The notes beneath the pieces are model-generated. The model did not search any database. It was not told the origin of the DNA and was given only the letters and a program-made list of their open reading frames with translations. Source: Shewanella sp. KT0246 (lineage in GTDB: Bacteria > Pseudomonadota > Gammaproteobacteria > Enterobacterales > Shewanellaceae). From it: a stretch of 64,000 bases of DNA. Every line of letters begins with the position of its first letter. Position 1 is the stretch's first letter. Shown here piece by piece: positions 37,111 through 46,877 of the stretch. Made by a program: the position numbers and the translations under genes. The DNA is taken from contig NZ_BPEV01000014.1 of NCBI RefSeq assembly GCF_019654955.1, forward strand, positions 1-64,000. The letters are read 5' to 3'.

Positions 37111-37658
37111 AAACCTGCTTCTTATTATCATTAATAACTGGCATTAATCTAAGATTATTGCCCCATATGAGTCTTATTGTTATTGAGGTTTTTAGCAGTA
37201 CCATGATGCCGAATTGTTAATTCATTTCATAGTAATTACGCGATTCATGTTAAAACATAAACACCCCAAAGACAACGCTGTCATTCCATTAACTGGTACA
37301 ACCATAACAAGTGAAAAATCAGGCTTTAAAAACTTCCATCAAGCCAAACACTTAAAACTACGCGGTCAATCGGTAAACTAGGATCTGTTGTTCTTTCAAG
37401 TTTGTTTTAGCACAGAGTTGTTGGCCACTTATACAAGGCAGAGACTTTGTGGTGTAGTTACACCTACATAAAAAGTCGATAATGCAGTAAAAATCGCTAA
37501 CAAACTCTGCCCAAAGGGTTCGACTAAAAGCGTTTGACTCTTTGTTGGATGAGTCTTTGTGAATAAAGAGGTGCTTAGATGACTAGGCATCAATCCATCC
37601 GTCTCAATTAAAACGCTTTCATTTCGAACGAAACTTAACCAGCAAAGAACAACAGGTC
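37111..37658. other. Gap between nagX end and nagP start
   Basis: About 550 bp with the NagR-type operator at 37268-37285. An imperfect inverted repeat GGTGTAGTTACACC lies at 37451-37464. I did not find a clear terminator for the nagK-nagB-nagA-nagX transcript, so read-through into nagP is possible. Confidence 0.45.
37268..37285. promoter_or_regulatory. nagP: NagR-type operator upstream of nagP
   Basis: AAAGACAACGCTGTCATT, one base off the palindrome AATGACAACGCTGTCATT. It lies about 157 bp ahead of the nagP start on the minus strand. Matches the other three sites in this window. Confidence 0.88.
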
Positions 37659-38861
37659 CTAAATTCTAATAAATATTTTACGTTGATATAGCCACAACAA
37701 TGCTAACCATTGCACAGCTAGTAAACTAATAACAGCAAGTAATTGCTGCCAACTCTGGGGAGCGGCATTGACTGCCCCGCCAAATAAACTTTGCGCAAAG
37801 TAATGCCAATTCATCAAGCTAGATGCAAGATATATAATGATGGCATTAGTACCTATCACCACAAAAACAAATGACCATCTTTGCCATTTAAGCACGTCAA
37901 CTAGGCTATAAAAGACAGCTAGTAAAATTATGCTCCAGCCTGAGGTGACTAAAACAAAGCTACTGGTCCATAAATCTTTATTAACAGGAATGACTACATC
38001 CACCTGCCAGCCTAAAGCTAAAAATAAAGCACCAAATAACACTAGAGAAATGACCTTAACCCATTCACCAGAAAACTTACTTATAGCGGCCTGCTCTTTT
38101 ACTAAATATTGCCCAACAAATACGCCTATTAAGCCATTAACCACTGCTGGTATGGTTGATAAAATACCTTCAGGGTCTAATGGACGGTTTTGGTATGAAA
38201 TACCAGGAAGCAATAAAGTATCGATATATGCATTAATACTTCCAGCCTGAGTAAACTGCCCAGCCTGACCATTAGGAAATGGCACATATAATTGCAGCAA
38301 TCCATAACCGATTAATATTGTTATGGCGCTAATAATTTGAGTTCGCATGCTTGTGTGCCAAACCAGCATTGCACCAATAAACCAAGCAAAACCAATTCTT
38401 GCTAATACACTTGCATACCTTACTTGTTCAGGGTCAACAGGAGCGCCTGTGCCCCAACCGTGGTTATAAAGCACGCCTAAAATAATCAATAACCCTAAGC
38501 GCTTTATGGCGTGACGATAAAGAGGCATGCGCTGAGCTAAAGGTAGCTTATCCAACCTTTTCGGTGATAAGCCTAGGGCAACACCCGATAAAAAGATGAA
38601 TAACGGAAAAATAACATCGTAGAAAGTAAAGCCATGCCATTGACTGTGGTGCATTTGACCATCAAACCACTGCCATCCACTCCAACCAGTTAAAAGCACT
38701 AGTGCTGCAAACAGTCCTTCACCACCCAATATCCAAAACATATCAAAACCACGAAGTGCATCCAGAGACATAAGACGTTTCTTAATCGGTTTTGATTCTT
38801 TTGCAGTAATCTTAGAGGTGCTGCCAGACATACCAACAGCATTTGATGCTTCATTGGACAT
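37659..38861 (-). CDS. nagX: NagX, multi-pass membrane protein of the GlcNAc locus (DUF5009)
   Basis: A 400-residue inner-membrane protein with about ten hydrophobic segments. The start region RLMSLDALRGFDMFWILGGEGLF is the hallmark of the DUF5009/heparan-alpha-glucosaminide N-acetyltransferase-like family. In Shewanella this gene, nagX, accompanies GlcNAc catabolism and is thought to act in acyl transfer or transport of amino sugars, but its reaction is unproven. It follows nagA by four bases, so the two are translationally linked. Confidence 0.92.
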   Translation of the reverse strand: MSNEASNAVGMSGSTSKITAKESKPIKKRLMSLDALRGFDMFWILGGEGLFAALVLLTGWSGWQWFDGQMHHSQWHGFTFYDVIFPLFIFLSGVALGLSPKRLDKLPLAQRMPLYRHAIKRLGLLIILGVLYNHGWGTGAPVDPEQVRYASVLARIGFAWFIGAMLVWHTSMRTQIISAITILIGYGLLQLYVPFPNGQAGQFTQAGSINAYIDTLLLPGISYQNRPLDPEGILSTIPAVVNGLIGVFVGQYLVKEQAAISKFSGEWVKVISLVLFGALFLALGWQVDVVIPVNKDLWTSSFVLVTSGWSIILLAVFYSLVDVLKWQRWSFVFVVIGTNAIIIYLASSLMNWHYFAQSLFGGAVNAAPQSWQQLLAVISLLAVQWLALLWLYQRKIFIRI

Positions 38862-38865
38862 CCTG

Positions 38866-40059
38866 TTAAGCCTCTTGCTGTGAGTCGGATGTCACTGAAA
38901 AGACTAACTCGCCATTGATATACGTTTGGCTCACTGTATTTTTATTATTTAGCAAAACAAAATCGGCTTGTTGACCGACTGTAATTGTTCCTAAATTCTG
39001 CCTATCCAGATATTGAGCAGGATACAATGATGCCATTCTTAACGCCTCTTCATGGCTTAAACCTAACATACTGACACTGTTATTAACTGCGCCAACCATG
39101 TCCAATACGCATCCAGCAAGCTCACCCGATTTTGCATTCAGCCTATCACCTTGCCTGATAACTTCAGTACCAAACAATTCGAAACTGGCATTATCATCCA
39201 TACCGACTGGAGGCATGGCATCGGTTACTAGCATGACTTTGCCTTGTGGCTTGGCTTTAATTGCAACTTTTGCTGTGGCGCTGTGAACATGATGACCATC
39301 TACAATTAATCCGCACCAAGCTTGTTCACTTTCTAATGCCGCCCCCACCATGCCAGGCTCTCTTGAACCGAAACCTGACATTGCATTAAATAAATGAGTA
39401 AATCCGTCAGCCCCAGCTTCTAATGCTGCAACAACCGTAGCGTAATCGGCATTTGAATGACCTAAGCAAACCTTAACGTCATTAGCGACTAAGGTTTTAA
39501 TGACCTCAGCTGATACGTTTTCTGGTGCTAACGTTACGACTTTAATGCCTAAATCTTTACGAGAAAATATGCTGAGTTCTTCATCTGAAATACTGCGAAT
39601 AAATGACTGAGGGTGCACACCTTTTTTGGGCACACTTAAATGCGGGCCCTCAAAGTGTATTCCTAAAACGCCAGCAGTTTTTGATGCGATGGCTTCTGCT
39701 ACTGCGTCAGCAGCCTGAGCCATGACTTCAACTTGATCGGTAATAAGAGTAGGTAAAAAACCTGTGGTACCAAAGCGTGAATGCGCTGCACCTATGGTTT
39801 TAATACAATTTAACGTTGGCTGAGCATTGAATAATGCCCCGCCACCGCCATTAACTTGCACATCAACAAAGCCTGGCACTAATGTACCTTGTAAATGAGT
39901 CACGTTTTCAAGCTCATACTTGTCTACCAATTGAAGATCCAAGCCTTTTTCGGCTATTAGGTTGATAGCTGAAATCACGCCATTATCGACTGTTATTGCA
40001 GCTCGAGGCATGAATTGCTCGCCATCAAAATATTTATCTACAATCAGAGTTTGCTTCAT
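38866..40059 (-). CDS. nagA: N-acetylglucosamine-6-phosphate deacetylase
   Basis: Removes the acetyl group from GlcNAc-6-phosphate in the cytoplasm. The 397-residue amidohydrolase shows GTLVPGFVDVQVNGGGG, the metal-binding glutamate in GIHFEGPHLS, histidines in VCLGHSNADY and GFTHLFNAMSGF, and the catalytic aspartate in MLVTDAMPPVG. It lies between nagB-II and nagX in the operon, 66 bp after nagB-II. Confidence 0.96.
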   Translation of the reverse strand: MKQTLIVDKYFDGEQFMPRAAITVDNGVISAINLIAEKGLDLQLVDKYELENVTHLQGTLVPGFVDVQVNGGGGALFNAQPTLNCIKTIGAAHSRFGTTGFLPTLITDQVEVMAQAADAVAEAIASKTAGVLGIHFEGPHLSVPKKGVHPQSFIRSISDEELSIFSRKDLGIKVVTLAPENVSAEVIKTLVANDVKVCLGHSNADYATVVAALEAGADGFTHLFNAMSGFGSREPGMVGAALESEQAWCGLIVDGHHVHSATAKVAIKAKPQGKVMLVTDAMPPVGMDDNASFELFGTEVIRQGDRLNAKSGELAGCVLDMVGAVNNSVSMLGLSHEEALRMASLYPAQYLDRQNLGTITVGQQADFVLLNNKNTVSQTYINGELVFSVTSDSQQEA

Positions 40060-40125
40060 AATGTGTCTCTTTACGGCTTTATATATTTTGTTTAACTGTC
40101 TTTTTAACTATCTGATTTTTATCAA

Positions 40126-41124
40126 TTACAAAGTTTGAGTGACCTTTTTAAGCCCTTCAGGCTGATCTGGGTCAATACCACGTGCAACTGCAACTGCCGC
40201 AACATCGATATAAAAACGTTGTAATAGCGCTAATGGGGCAACACGTGGATGGATCTGAGTTGATGTTTGATTCAAATGAACTAAATCTGCACCACGCTGC
40301 TTCACATTTTCAATTTGTTCGATATGACTTTCATAAGACTCATCATTAATGCAGGCATCAACAATAGCGAGCTTTTTCTCAACTAATGTTACTGGGCCAT
40401 GTAAAAACTCTGCGCTGCTGAAAGACTCGGCATGAATAGAGCACACCTCTTTCATTTTTAACGCAATTTCTTTAGTTACCGCATAACCTAAACCACGACC
40501 TAGTACCACTAGGTTGTTAACACCCTCTAATGACTCTGGTGTTAATTGAGGCGCTGAATCTACAGCAATTTGTAATGCTTTAGGCATAGAGTCTACTGCA
40601 GTTGCAAGCGATTCACTTTGTGTCCACTCTGCTGTTAATTGCACAATAGCAGAGAGGGTTGCTAAATAACTTTTGGTAGCAGCAACTGCTTTTTCTTCTC
40701 CTGCACGAAGTGGCAATACCACATCGACGATATCTTTAATTGGCGCAGTTTCATCATTCACAAGTGCAACACAAAATGCACCTGCATTTTTAGCCATTCT
40801 CGCTTGCGCTAAAATATCAGGGCTACGACCTGATTGAGAAATAACAATGACTAAACCACCTTCAAGTTGTAATGACTTACCATATACACTGGCAACTGAC
40901 GGTGCAGCAGCAAAAGTAGGAATGCCCACTTCAATCTCAAACAAATACTTGGCAAAAACACCAGCATGATCTGAAGAACCACGGCCAACAATCATCACAA
41001 ACTTAGGCTTAAAAGCTCGTAGCTTTTCACCCAGCTCTTTTGTTAAACCAGCATTCGCAGCAAGTTGTTCAGCAATTTTTTGTGGTGCAGAGCGAGCTTC
41101 TAGCTCCATAATTGTATCTGTCAT
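40126..41124 (-). CDS. nagB-II: Glucosamine-6-phosphate deaminase, SIS type (NagB-II)
   Basis: Converts glucosamine-6-phosphate to fructose-6-phosphate and ammonia. The 332 residues hold two SIS domains, with MIVGRGSSDHAGVFAKYL and VIVISQSGRSPDI in the first and LVVLGRGLGYAVTKEIALKMKE and ESFSSAEFLHGP in the second. It lacks the glutamine amidotransferase domain of GlmS and is unrelated to classical NagB; in Shewanella this form replaces NagB. Context between nagK and nagA supports the role. Confidence 0.92.
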   Translation of the reverse strand: MTDTIMELEARSAPQKIAEQLAANAGLTKELGEKLRAFKPKFVMIVGRGSSDHAGVFAKYLFEIEVGIPTFAAAPSVASVYGKSLQLEGGLVIVISQSGRSPDILAQARMAKNAGAFCVALVNDETAPIKDIVDVVLPLRAGEEKAVAATKSYLATLSAIVQLTAEWTQSESLATAVDSMPKALQIAVDSAPQLTPESLEGVNNLVVLGRGLGYAVTKEIALKMKEVCSIHAESFSSAEFLHGPVTLVEKKLAIVDACINDESYESHIEQIENVKQRGADLVHLNQTSTQIHPRVAPLALLQRFYIDVAAVAVARGIDPDQPEGLKKVTQTL

Positions 41125-41337
41125 CGGTTTAACCCTATTAAATGTTGTTAGTTAAGATGCAAAATTGCAACTCACTGATGTTTGGATAAAATAGTTGAGT
41201 TAGGTTTTCCAAGTGCGACTCGATGAAACCCTTCCTGATTAATTAGTATTTAAACGTTTCTTTTAGCAAACAAACCTTTTATAGAAGCTTTTTTACTTAA
41301 TCAGTTGTGCTTACTTCAATAATTATTGCGCAAATTG

Positions 41338-42243
41338 TTATTGAGAAAGCTGTTTGGCAAACTCTTGCTGAGCAAACAAAATGGCACCGATTTCCGGTGG
41401 AGACATAGCAAGCTCAACCCGGGCAGCGACATCTTCGTCTAGCCATTTATATAAAGGCTCAGCTAAGCCACCGATCATCGAAAAACGAGTAGGGTTAATT
41501 GCAAATAGTTTACGAGCCATATCACTAATATATTGAGCGCCTTGTTTTACAATTAATGTCGCTACTTCATCGCCCTGCTCTGCTTGCTGTAATACAATTC
41601 GTGCTAACTTGGCATAAGTACTAGAAGACTGACCCGCTAGGTTTTCTACAATCCCCATCGCATCTGTCACATTAAAATGATTTAAAATAGGCTGAGTTAA
41701 GCCAGTGTCTTGGGCAAAACCATCAAGATTCAATAACACATGCTCAGCTGCTTGCTGACCTAGCCATGCTCCGCTGCCTTTATCACCCAACGCAAAACCA
41801 TGCCCACCAATTAACAAACTTTGTTCACCTACATGAGCATACCCGCAAGAGCCGGTACCTGTGATTATCACTGCACCATCGTTACCTTCATGGGCGCCGA
41901 TACAGGCAGTATGTAAATCAGTGGTAAGGTACATTTTTGCGAATGGGTGCTGCCATTGAGTCACTAATTTAAATAAACGCGGAACATTTACCCCAGCAAG
42001 TCCAAGACCAGCAATCAAGGAGTGAACATCTTCAGAGGTGAGTTTGGCGTCTGCGATAGCCAGTTCAGTCGAAGCAAGAATAGATTCAAAAGTTTGCTCT
42101 AAGCCATGCAATGGATTGGCTCGTCCTGCGACTCCCGTTCCGAGAACACCTTTGTTGGGACAAAAAATTGTAGCGCGGCATTTACTGCCACCGCCGTCGA
42201 TGCCAATAAAAAGCTGTGATTCAGATTGCATATTAACGCCCAT
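41338..42243 (-). CDS. nagK: N-acetylglucosamine kinase
   Basis: ATP-dependent kinase of the BadF/BadG/BcrA ASKHA superfamily that makes GlcNAc-6-phosphate. The 301-residue protein begins near LFIGIDGGGSKCRATIF (phosphate-1 loop), with TGTGSCGYAHVG and GGHGFALGDKGSGAWLGQQA later, and FSMIGGLAEPLYKWL near the end. First gene of the nagK-nagB-II-nagA-nagX transcript. An alternative start lies at 42231. A NagR-type operator sits 121 bp upstream, and 213 bp separates it from nagB-II. Confidence 0.93.
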   Translation of the reverse strand: MGVNMQSESQLFIGIDGGGSKCRATIFCPNKGVLGTGVAGRANPLHGLEQTFESILASTELAIADAKLTSEDVHSLIAGLGLAGVNVPRLFKLVTQWQHPFAKMYLTTDLHTACIGAHEGNDGAVIITGTGSCGYAHVGEQSLLIGGHGFALGDKGSGAWLGQQAAEHVLLNLDGFAQDTGLTQPILNHFNVTDAMGIVENLAGQSSSTYAKLARIVLQQAEQGDEVATLIVKQGAQYISDMARKLFAINPTRFSMIGGLAEPLYKWLDEDVAARVELAMSPPEIGAILFAQQEFAKQLSQ

Positions 42244-42364
42244 GACATCCCTCTTATCTCTTCTATTTAAGCCGTGATAATGAACTTTAAAATAACGTTG
42301 ATATTCGAATAAAACTCACGCTATTGCTGGCTTATTGAATAAGTTAACTTTATGTTACACCAAA

Positions 42365-42382
42365 AATGACAGCGTTGTCATT
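42365..42382. promoter_or_regulatory. nagK: NagR-type operator upstream of nagK operon
   Basis: AATGACAGCGTTGTCATT, an 18-bp palindrome with two central mismatched pairs, 121 bp ahead of nagK. It is expected to repress the whole nagK-nagX transcript in the absence of inducer. Confidence 0.92.
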
Positions 42383-42504
42383 TAATTTTTGGCCATCTTG
42401 ATTAAATCACTTACAAACAATCACTAACATATTGTTTTAAAATGAATACTAAGCTTAAAATAAATATCTAAATATGAATTTCATTGTTATTTTGAATATA
42501 AAAA

Positions 42505-42530
42505 AGGCGTTAACATAGTGTTTAACGCCT
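42505..42530 (-). terminator. Terminator of the hexosaminidase gene
   Basis: Nine-base-pair stem AGGCGTTAA / TTAACGCCT with an 8-nt loop. On the minus strand it ends in TTTTTTATA. It lies 84 bp past the stop. Confidence 0.87.
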
Positions 42531-42613
42531 AATATTGTTTTTGAATAGATTCAGCTGTTTAATTAGAATTTTTGCTTTACCTATCAAACTGAGTTTATTA
42601 ATACGTTATCTAT

Positions 42614-45307
42614 TTATAAGCTCAAACTTCTGCCTTTTCTGTTTCCATCTGGTGCGACTGAACGAACCTCAACTGTGCCAGACACTTCAATAGGCTGCTC
42701 ATAGCGAGTCCAGACTGCATTGTCATCGCGATATTCAATCTGCAAACCAGGAAAAGCAACGTTGGCATGTAGCTTACCGTTAATAATCTTTGCGCCCACT
42801 GTTGGTAATCGATAAGCAATATTGGCTATATCCAGCTTGGCTAATTCTTTCTGTCCAAGTGTATTGGCCAGCTCATTCCATTGTCGCTGTTGTTTATTGC
42901 GTAATTCCGCCGTAAAGAAACCTGAGTTAGCATCGTATAAAACGCCATTATATTGATAAGGCACTTCCCATTTAGCCTTATGCCAAGCTTTCTCTGCTAG
43001 CATTAATACTCTTGGGTACATCATATATTCAGCAACATCATCACTACGTATGGTTTCACTCCAAATTTGACCTTGTATGCCGCTAAAGCCTTTTCCTTTC
43101 TCTAAAGGGCCAGATATTAAGTTACCCTTGTCATCCTTTTTAACCCTATCATCTGCAACGAAGTCATTGCCTTCGATGTCCTGCCACTGCTCAGCATTAG
43201 CTGGTAAATTATCTGGCATAAAGCTGAAAATCTTTTGGCTATTTAGTGCTCGACCTGCCCAATAATAACCGTGCTCTTTTGGGTCTGCTTCATAAGGGAA
43301 GTCAAAATAAAGTACTTCAGGATTTGAAAGCACCGCATCCCAGCCAAGATTTGCCTGTTTATGGGCACGCTTATAGCCATCATGAGATATTACATCCCAA
43401 ACATTACTTTGACTTTTAGCTGGCATATTTGAAGGGTTAGTATGGCTCATGCCATCGCTCCACCCAGCGGGTTCAATACCTTTGGCTGCAATCGAGTTTG
43501 ATAATCGCTCAATAAAGTATGCGCCTAAATCATCAACCGAAGACACGCCTCTGTCATTACTTGCAACAAATGCCAAACACTGTGGTGATTGCTTCCATGC
43601 CCCAGCGGTTTCATCTGCGCCGATATGGTAACGATGTAGCGGATGGTTTGCTTGCTGATGCAGCTTTGCTATTTCGCTAATCACTTTATCTACAAAATGG
43701 AATGTCGACTCCATACAAACATTCAATGTATTGTCACTGTAATATTGTACTGATGAATAAACGGTTTTATCCTCAGCGTCTGACAATAAATATTCATTAG
43801 CAGCAACTTCGTTTCCTGCTGCCATAAATTGGCGATATCGTGCATCCATAGACTTTATTGCCGCTCGAGAATGTCCAGGCATATCCATTGATGGAATCAC
43901 TTCGACCTGACGGGCTGTGGCATATTGTAGTATTTCAATATAGTCGGCTTTACTGTAATAACCGTTAACTTTACTATCAGCAAAAGGGCCACTACCTAAC
44001 TGTGGGATAAGACAGGTAGTTTCGGTCAAATCATGACAACGTTTACTACCGATATCTGTTAGTTCTGGTAATCCGTCAATTTCTAAACGCCAACCTTCAT
44101 CATCAGCCATATGTAAGTGCAATTTATTGAGCTTATAAGCAGCCATTTGGTCGATTAAATCTAAGATCATTTGTTTGCTATGGAAGTTTCGAGCGACATC
44201 CACATGCATGCCACGAAAGTCATAACGCGGGCTGTCTTTTATTTGTAGGGCATTGAGTGACAACTCATCTGGTGTAATTAACGCCGCAATCGATGCGATA
44301 CCGTAAGAGAATCCTGCTTCATCTGTAGCAGTTATGGTAATTTCATCCGCTGCTAGTTCAAGCTGATAGCTCCCACCAACTCTAATTTGTGAATCAGTGA
44401 CTAACTGTAATGCTAAACCACTGTTATTTGATGCAACCCCTATGCGGGATAATCTTGCCAGAGCCGCTGCAACCGCTTCAGGGTTTACTTGATTATAACT
44501 AACATTAATCCCTTTTGTTAAATCAACCACTTTGTCTGATGAGGTGACAGAAATACTATCTGGAGTAGGAATTATTCGGTTTTCAGCTAGAGCGTGACTA
44601 AACGATACATTTTGGTTTGCATCAAATAACACTTCAGCTTTCGCCCAAACAAGCTGATCTTTTTCAGTGCGACGATATTGTCTTTTAGCATCAGTGAAAG
44701 CTTCAACATATGGACGCTGCTCCATTCCTGTTTCAGTATCGATGGTCACTTTAGTGCTATCAATGACTGCAGGTGTTAAGCCTTCGACAACAATGTAGTA
44801 GTTAGGCATAGGATCGGTTTCAGATAACTGCCATAACTCACCTCTAAAGTTGAGCGTTTTAGTCTCACCAGCTTTAAAACCAGTAAAATTTTTGGTTGGT
44901 GTAATTTGGTGTAAATCACCTTGTACTCGCTTAATCTTAAACTCGGGGTTTAACACTTGCTGAACCGGGCGCATTTGGCTGTAAAAAATTGACCAATTTC
45001 TATCTGAAATATTCTGAGCGCTAGTAAAATCTATTTCAGCAATAAAGCAACGTTGATCTTGCTGTTCTTCTGCGCAGGCTTCTTGCGGGACATTGCTCAC
45101 CATACGATAAGTCACATTCAGTTGCTCAGCGAATTGATTAAGCGCAGCTTGAGTCCAACTATGAGTTGCACTTTCAGTTTTCAACGATGGTTGAGTCTCT
45201 GAGCTTGAGTCTATGTTAGCTTGGGCTTGAATTTCTGAAGATGAATGCTGACAACCAGCAACCCCTAACGACAATAATAATGCTGATGCGATGATAGTCT
45301 TATTCAT
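42614..45307 (-). CDS. GH20 beta-N-acetylhexosaminidase, lipoprotein
   Basis: An 897-residue hexosaminidase/chitobiase that releases GlcNAc from chitin oligosaccharides. The N-terminal signal ends in a lipobox LGVAGC (Cys19), so it is lipid-anchored, likely at the outer membrane. Order of parts: chitobiase N-terminal domain (about residues 45-225), GH20b domain to about 360, catalytic TIM barrel with YDFRGMHVDVARNFHS and the DE pair in HIGADETAGAW near residue 565, then a C-terminal Ig-like domain ending PDGNRKGRSL. A NagR-type operator lies 309 bp upstream, leaving a long leader. Confidence 0.95.
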   Translation of the reverse strand: MNKTIIASALLLSLGVAGCQHSSSEIQAQANIDSSSETQPSLKTESATHSWTQAALNQFAEQLNVTYRMVSNVPQEACAEEQQDQRCFIAEIDFTSAQNISDRNWSIFYSQMRPVQQVLNPEFKIKRVQGDLHQITPTKNFTGFKAGETKTLNFRGELWQLSETDPMPNYYIVVEGLTPAVIDSTKVTIDTETGMEQRPYVEAFTDAKRQYRRTEKDQLVWAKAEVLFDANQNVSFSHALAENRIIPTPDSISVTSSDKVVDLTKGINVSYNQVNPEAVAAALARLSRIGVASNNSGLALQLVTDSQIRVGGSYQLELAADEITITATDEAGFSYGIASIAALITPDELSLNALQIKDSPRYDFRGMHVDVARNFHSKQMILDLIDQMAAYKLNKLHLHMADDEGWRLEIDGLPELTDIGSKRCHDLTETTCLIPQLGSGPFADSKVNGYYSKADYIEILQYATARQVEVIPSMDMPGHSRAAIKSMDARYRQFMAAGNEVAANEYLLSDAEDKTVYSSVQYYSDNTLNVCMESTFHFVDKVISEIAKLHQQANHPLHRYHIGADETAGAWKQSPQCLAFVASNDRGVSSVDDLGAYFIERLSNSIAAKGIEPAGWSDGMSHTNPSNMPAKSQSNVWDVISHDGYKRAHKQANLGWDAVLSNPEVLYFDFPYEADPKEHGYYWAGRALNSQKIFSFMPDNLPANAEQWQDIEGNDFVADDRVKKDDKGNLISGPLEKGKGFSGIQGQIWSETIRSDDVAEYMMYPRVLMLAEKAWHKAKWEVPYQYNGVLYDANSGFFTAELRNKQQRQWNELANTLGQKELAKLDIANIAYRLPTVGAKIINGKLHANVAFPGLQIEYRDDNAVWTRYEQPIEVSGTVEVRSVAPDGNRKGRSLSL

Positions 45308-45616
45308 ATGTTCCTCAGTTTATTCCTTGTTATTACTAACGCTAACAGTTCAGTGTATTTGAATTAGTGGTAAAAAATGACTTTTAACTATCTCTTTATT
45401 TTTTATCAGAATAAACAAGCTGGCATAAAGATTTTGTATAAAAAAGACAAAAAAATAGCTGGGAACCATAGGATGAACCCAGCTTATACTCGTTTCTGGG
45501 GAGAGACTAAAAGTATAAAATCAATTGTGCCTCGCCCGACCGAAGCACAATCAATGACATGGATAAAAGACCTCTTCCTTACCCATGCGGACCTTAAAAC
45601 AACGAATCACACAAGC

Positions 45617-45634
45617 CATGACAACGCTGTCATT
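45617..45634. promoter_or_regulatory. NagR-type operator upstream of the hexosaminidase gene
   Basis: CATGACAACGCTGTCATT, one base off the palindrome. On the minus strand a TATAAA box directly abuts its upstream side, so transcription would start within or just after the operator, giving a leader of about 300 nt. Confidence 0.88.
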
Positions 45635-45821
45635 TATAATCTACAGAATAATGTTTTGGATTTCTACACTTTTTTAATCTTTAGCTACAGATAATTAACA
45701 ATGTTAATTATTTACTCTATAAAACAGACAGTTAACCCTTCCGCCATTCTTAAAATAAACTGAACCATGTTAAGAAAAGTGACGTATCCCAGAGGTTAAT
45801 CTTAAGATTAGCGACAATAAA

Positions 45822-45871
45822 AAAGGCATTAATCGCGATAAGGTGATTTATACCATGCGAATAATGCCTTT
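45822..45871 (-). terminator. Terminator of the halogenase-SapC unit
   Basis: AAAGGCATTAATCGC pairs with GCGAATAATGCCTTT across a 20-nt loop with one mismatch. The minus-strand tail is T-rich. It lies 56 bp past the SapC stop. Confidence 0.75.
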
Positions 45872-45926
45872 ATTTGACCATCAAGTTTACTTGAGTCGGC
45901 CTTAAGGGGCTATCAGTCCCCCAAGA

Positions 45927-46631
45927 TTATGCTTTAGACATAATCTCTGTACGTGCCAAACGGTTAACTTGATTCAATGATGAAAGGTGGCCATAAATAG
46001 GACCTAATAAACCACGTTTTCTAAGCTCTAAATAATCTTCATCAGATAATTCGTTAAGCTTAGCTTCATCAATTAAATATAGACCATTGATGTTACGCTT
46101 CTCACCCGCTACATCAACTGTAAGCGTTTGAGTTGTCAGTAATTCTTTTTCGGCTAAGAAACCTAAGATGTTACGGCTGGCTTGATCTTGTTCAAAATGA
46201 GCAATTAGTGCTTTCTTGCGGTTTTCTAGGTATTCAGTTTCTTTCTCACCTTCGAATAATGCTTGGCCTTCAGTTTTACTTACTTCAGCTGCTTCTTCGC
46301 GAATACCAATCCAAACTTTATCTTTTACATCAGGGTTTAATACTAAACCAAGTGGATAGTCACGCACGACAGCCGGGATATAAAGCCCTTGCCATTTGCC
46401 ATCTTTAACACTTAAATTCTGACCAGGCTTAAGGCCTAGCATAGCAACAGCTTGAAACTCACCATTGTCACTATTTTTTACGAATACAATCGGGTATTCA
46501 GTTGCTGCACGACCAATTTCGTGCAAAGTTACTGGAACAATATGCTGATCTGCAACATGGTTATAGCTTGTTGGAGTGATTTTTAAATCACCGTGCTTTG
46601 CATGTTCAAGTAACGTAATTTGGTTAGACAT
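45927..46631 (-). CDS. SapC family protein
   Basis: A 234-residue protein of the SapC family. The name comes from a Campylobacter surface-layer-linked gene and the biochemical role is unknown. Typical stretches are EYPIVFVKNSDNGEFQAVAMLGL, GKWQGLYIPAVVRDYPLGLVLNPD and DRASRNILGFLAEKELL-like C-terminal sequence. No signal peptide. A strong AAGGAG precedes the ATG. SapC proteins are often found next to TonB receptors and halogenase-like proteins in glycan loci, as here. Confidence 0.88.
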   Translation of the reverse strand: MSNQITLLEHAKHGDLKITPTSYNHVADQHIVPVTLHEIGRAATEYPIVFVKNSDNGEFQAVAMLGLKPGQNLSVKDGKWQGLYIPAVVRDYPLGLVLNPDVKDKVWIGIREEAAEVSKTEGQALFEGEKETEYLENRKKALIAHFEQDQASRNILGFLAEKELLTTQTLTVDVAGEKRNINGLYLIDEAKLNELSDEDYLELRKRGLLGPIYGHLSSLNQVNRLARTEIMSKA

Positions 46632-46877
46632 CTTGGCTCCTTCAGGCGCTTCTAATCAATAAAAATATAAATTGGGATTCAAATCCCTTTTAGTTTAATT
46701 TTCCGTATTACAATTTCGCTTGCAGATTAAAATGTAATTCCACAATTTTTAAATGATGCTGCATGAATAGCGACTTAGTGAATGCCTATGTGAACCATTC
46801 ACTATCATTTATCTGTTGCTAACGTTACCGTATTGAGAAATAAAGTACCACCAGCTTACTAGTTTTATTGGGGTGTA

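Larger units (their letters stand above)
42244..42613. other. 370-bp gap between hexosaminidase and nagK
   Basis: Contains the NagR-type operator for nagK at 42365 and the hexosaminidase terminator at 42505-42530. Nothing else was seen. Confidence 0.5.
45308..45926. other. 619-bp gap with NagR site and SapC terminator
   Basis: Runs from the hexosaminidase start to the SapC gene end. The operator at 45617 and the terminator at 45822-45871 are the only elements seen. The 105-codon plus-strand frame at 45377-45694 crosses the operator and has no family features, so it is not called. Confidence 0.5.

Noticed and set aside
37451..37464. GGTGTAGTTACACC as a second operator between nagX and nagP
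   Set aside because: It differs from the NagR-type consensus, is imperfect at the centre and has no second copy in the window.
45377..45694. A 105-codon plus-strand open frame in the hexosaminidase upstream gap
   Set aside because: It crosses the NagR-type operator, has no ribosome binding site or family pattern, and its composition looks like translated AT-rich spacer.
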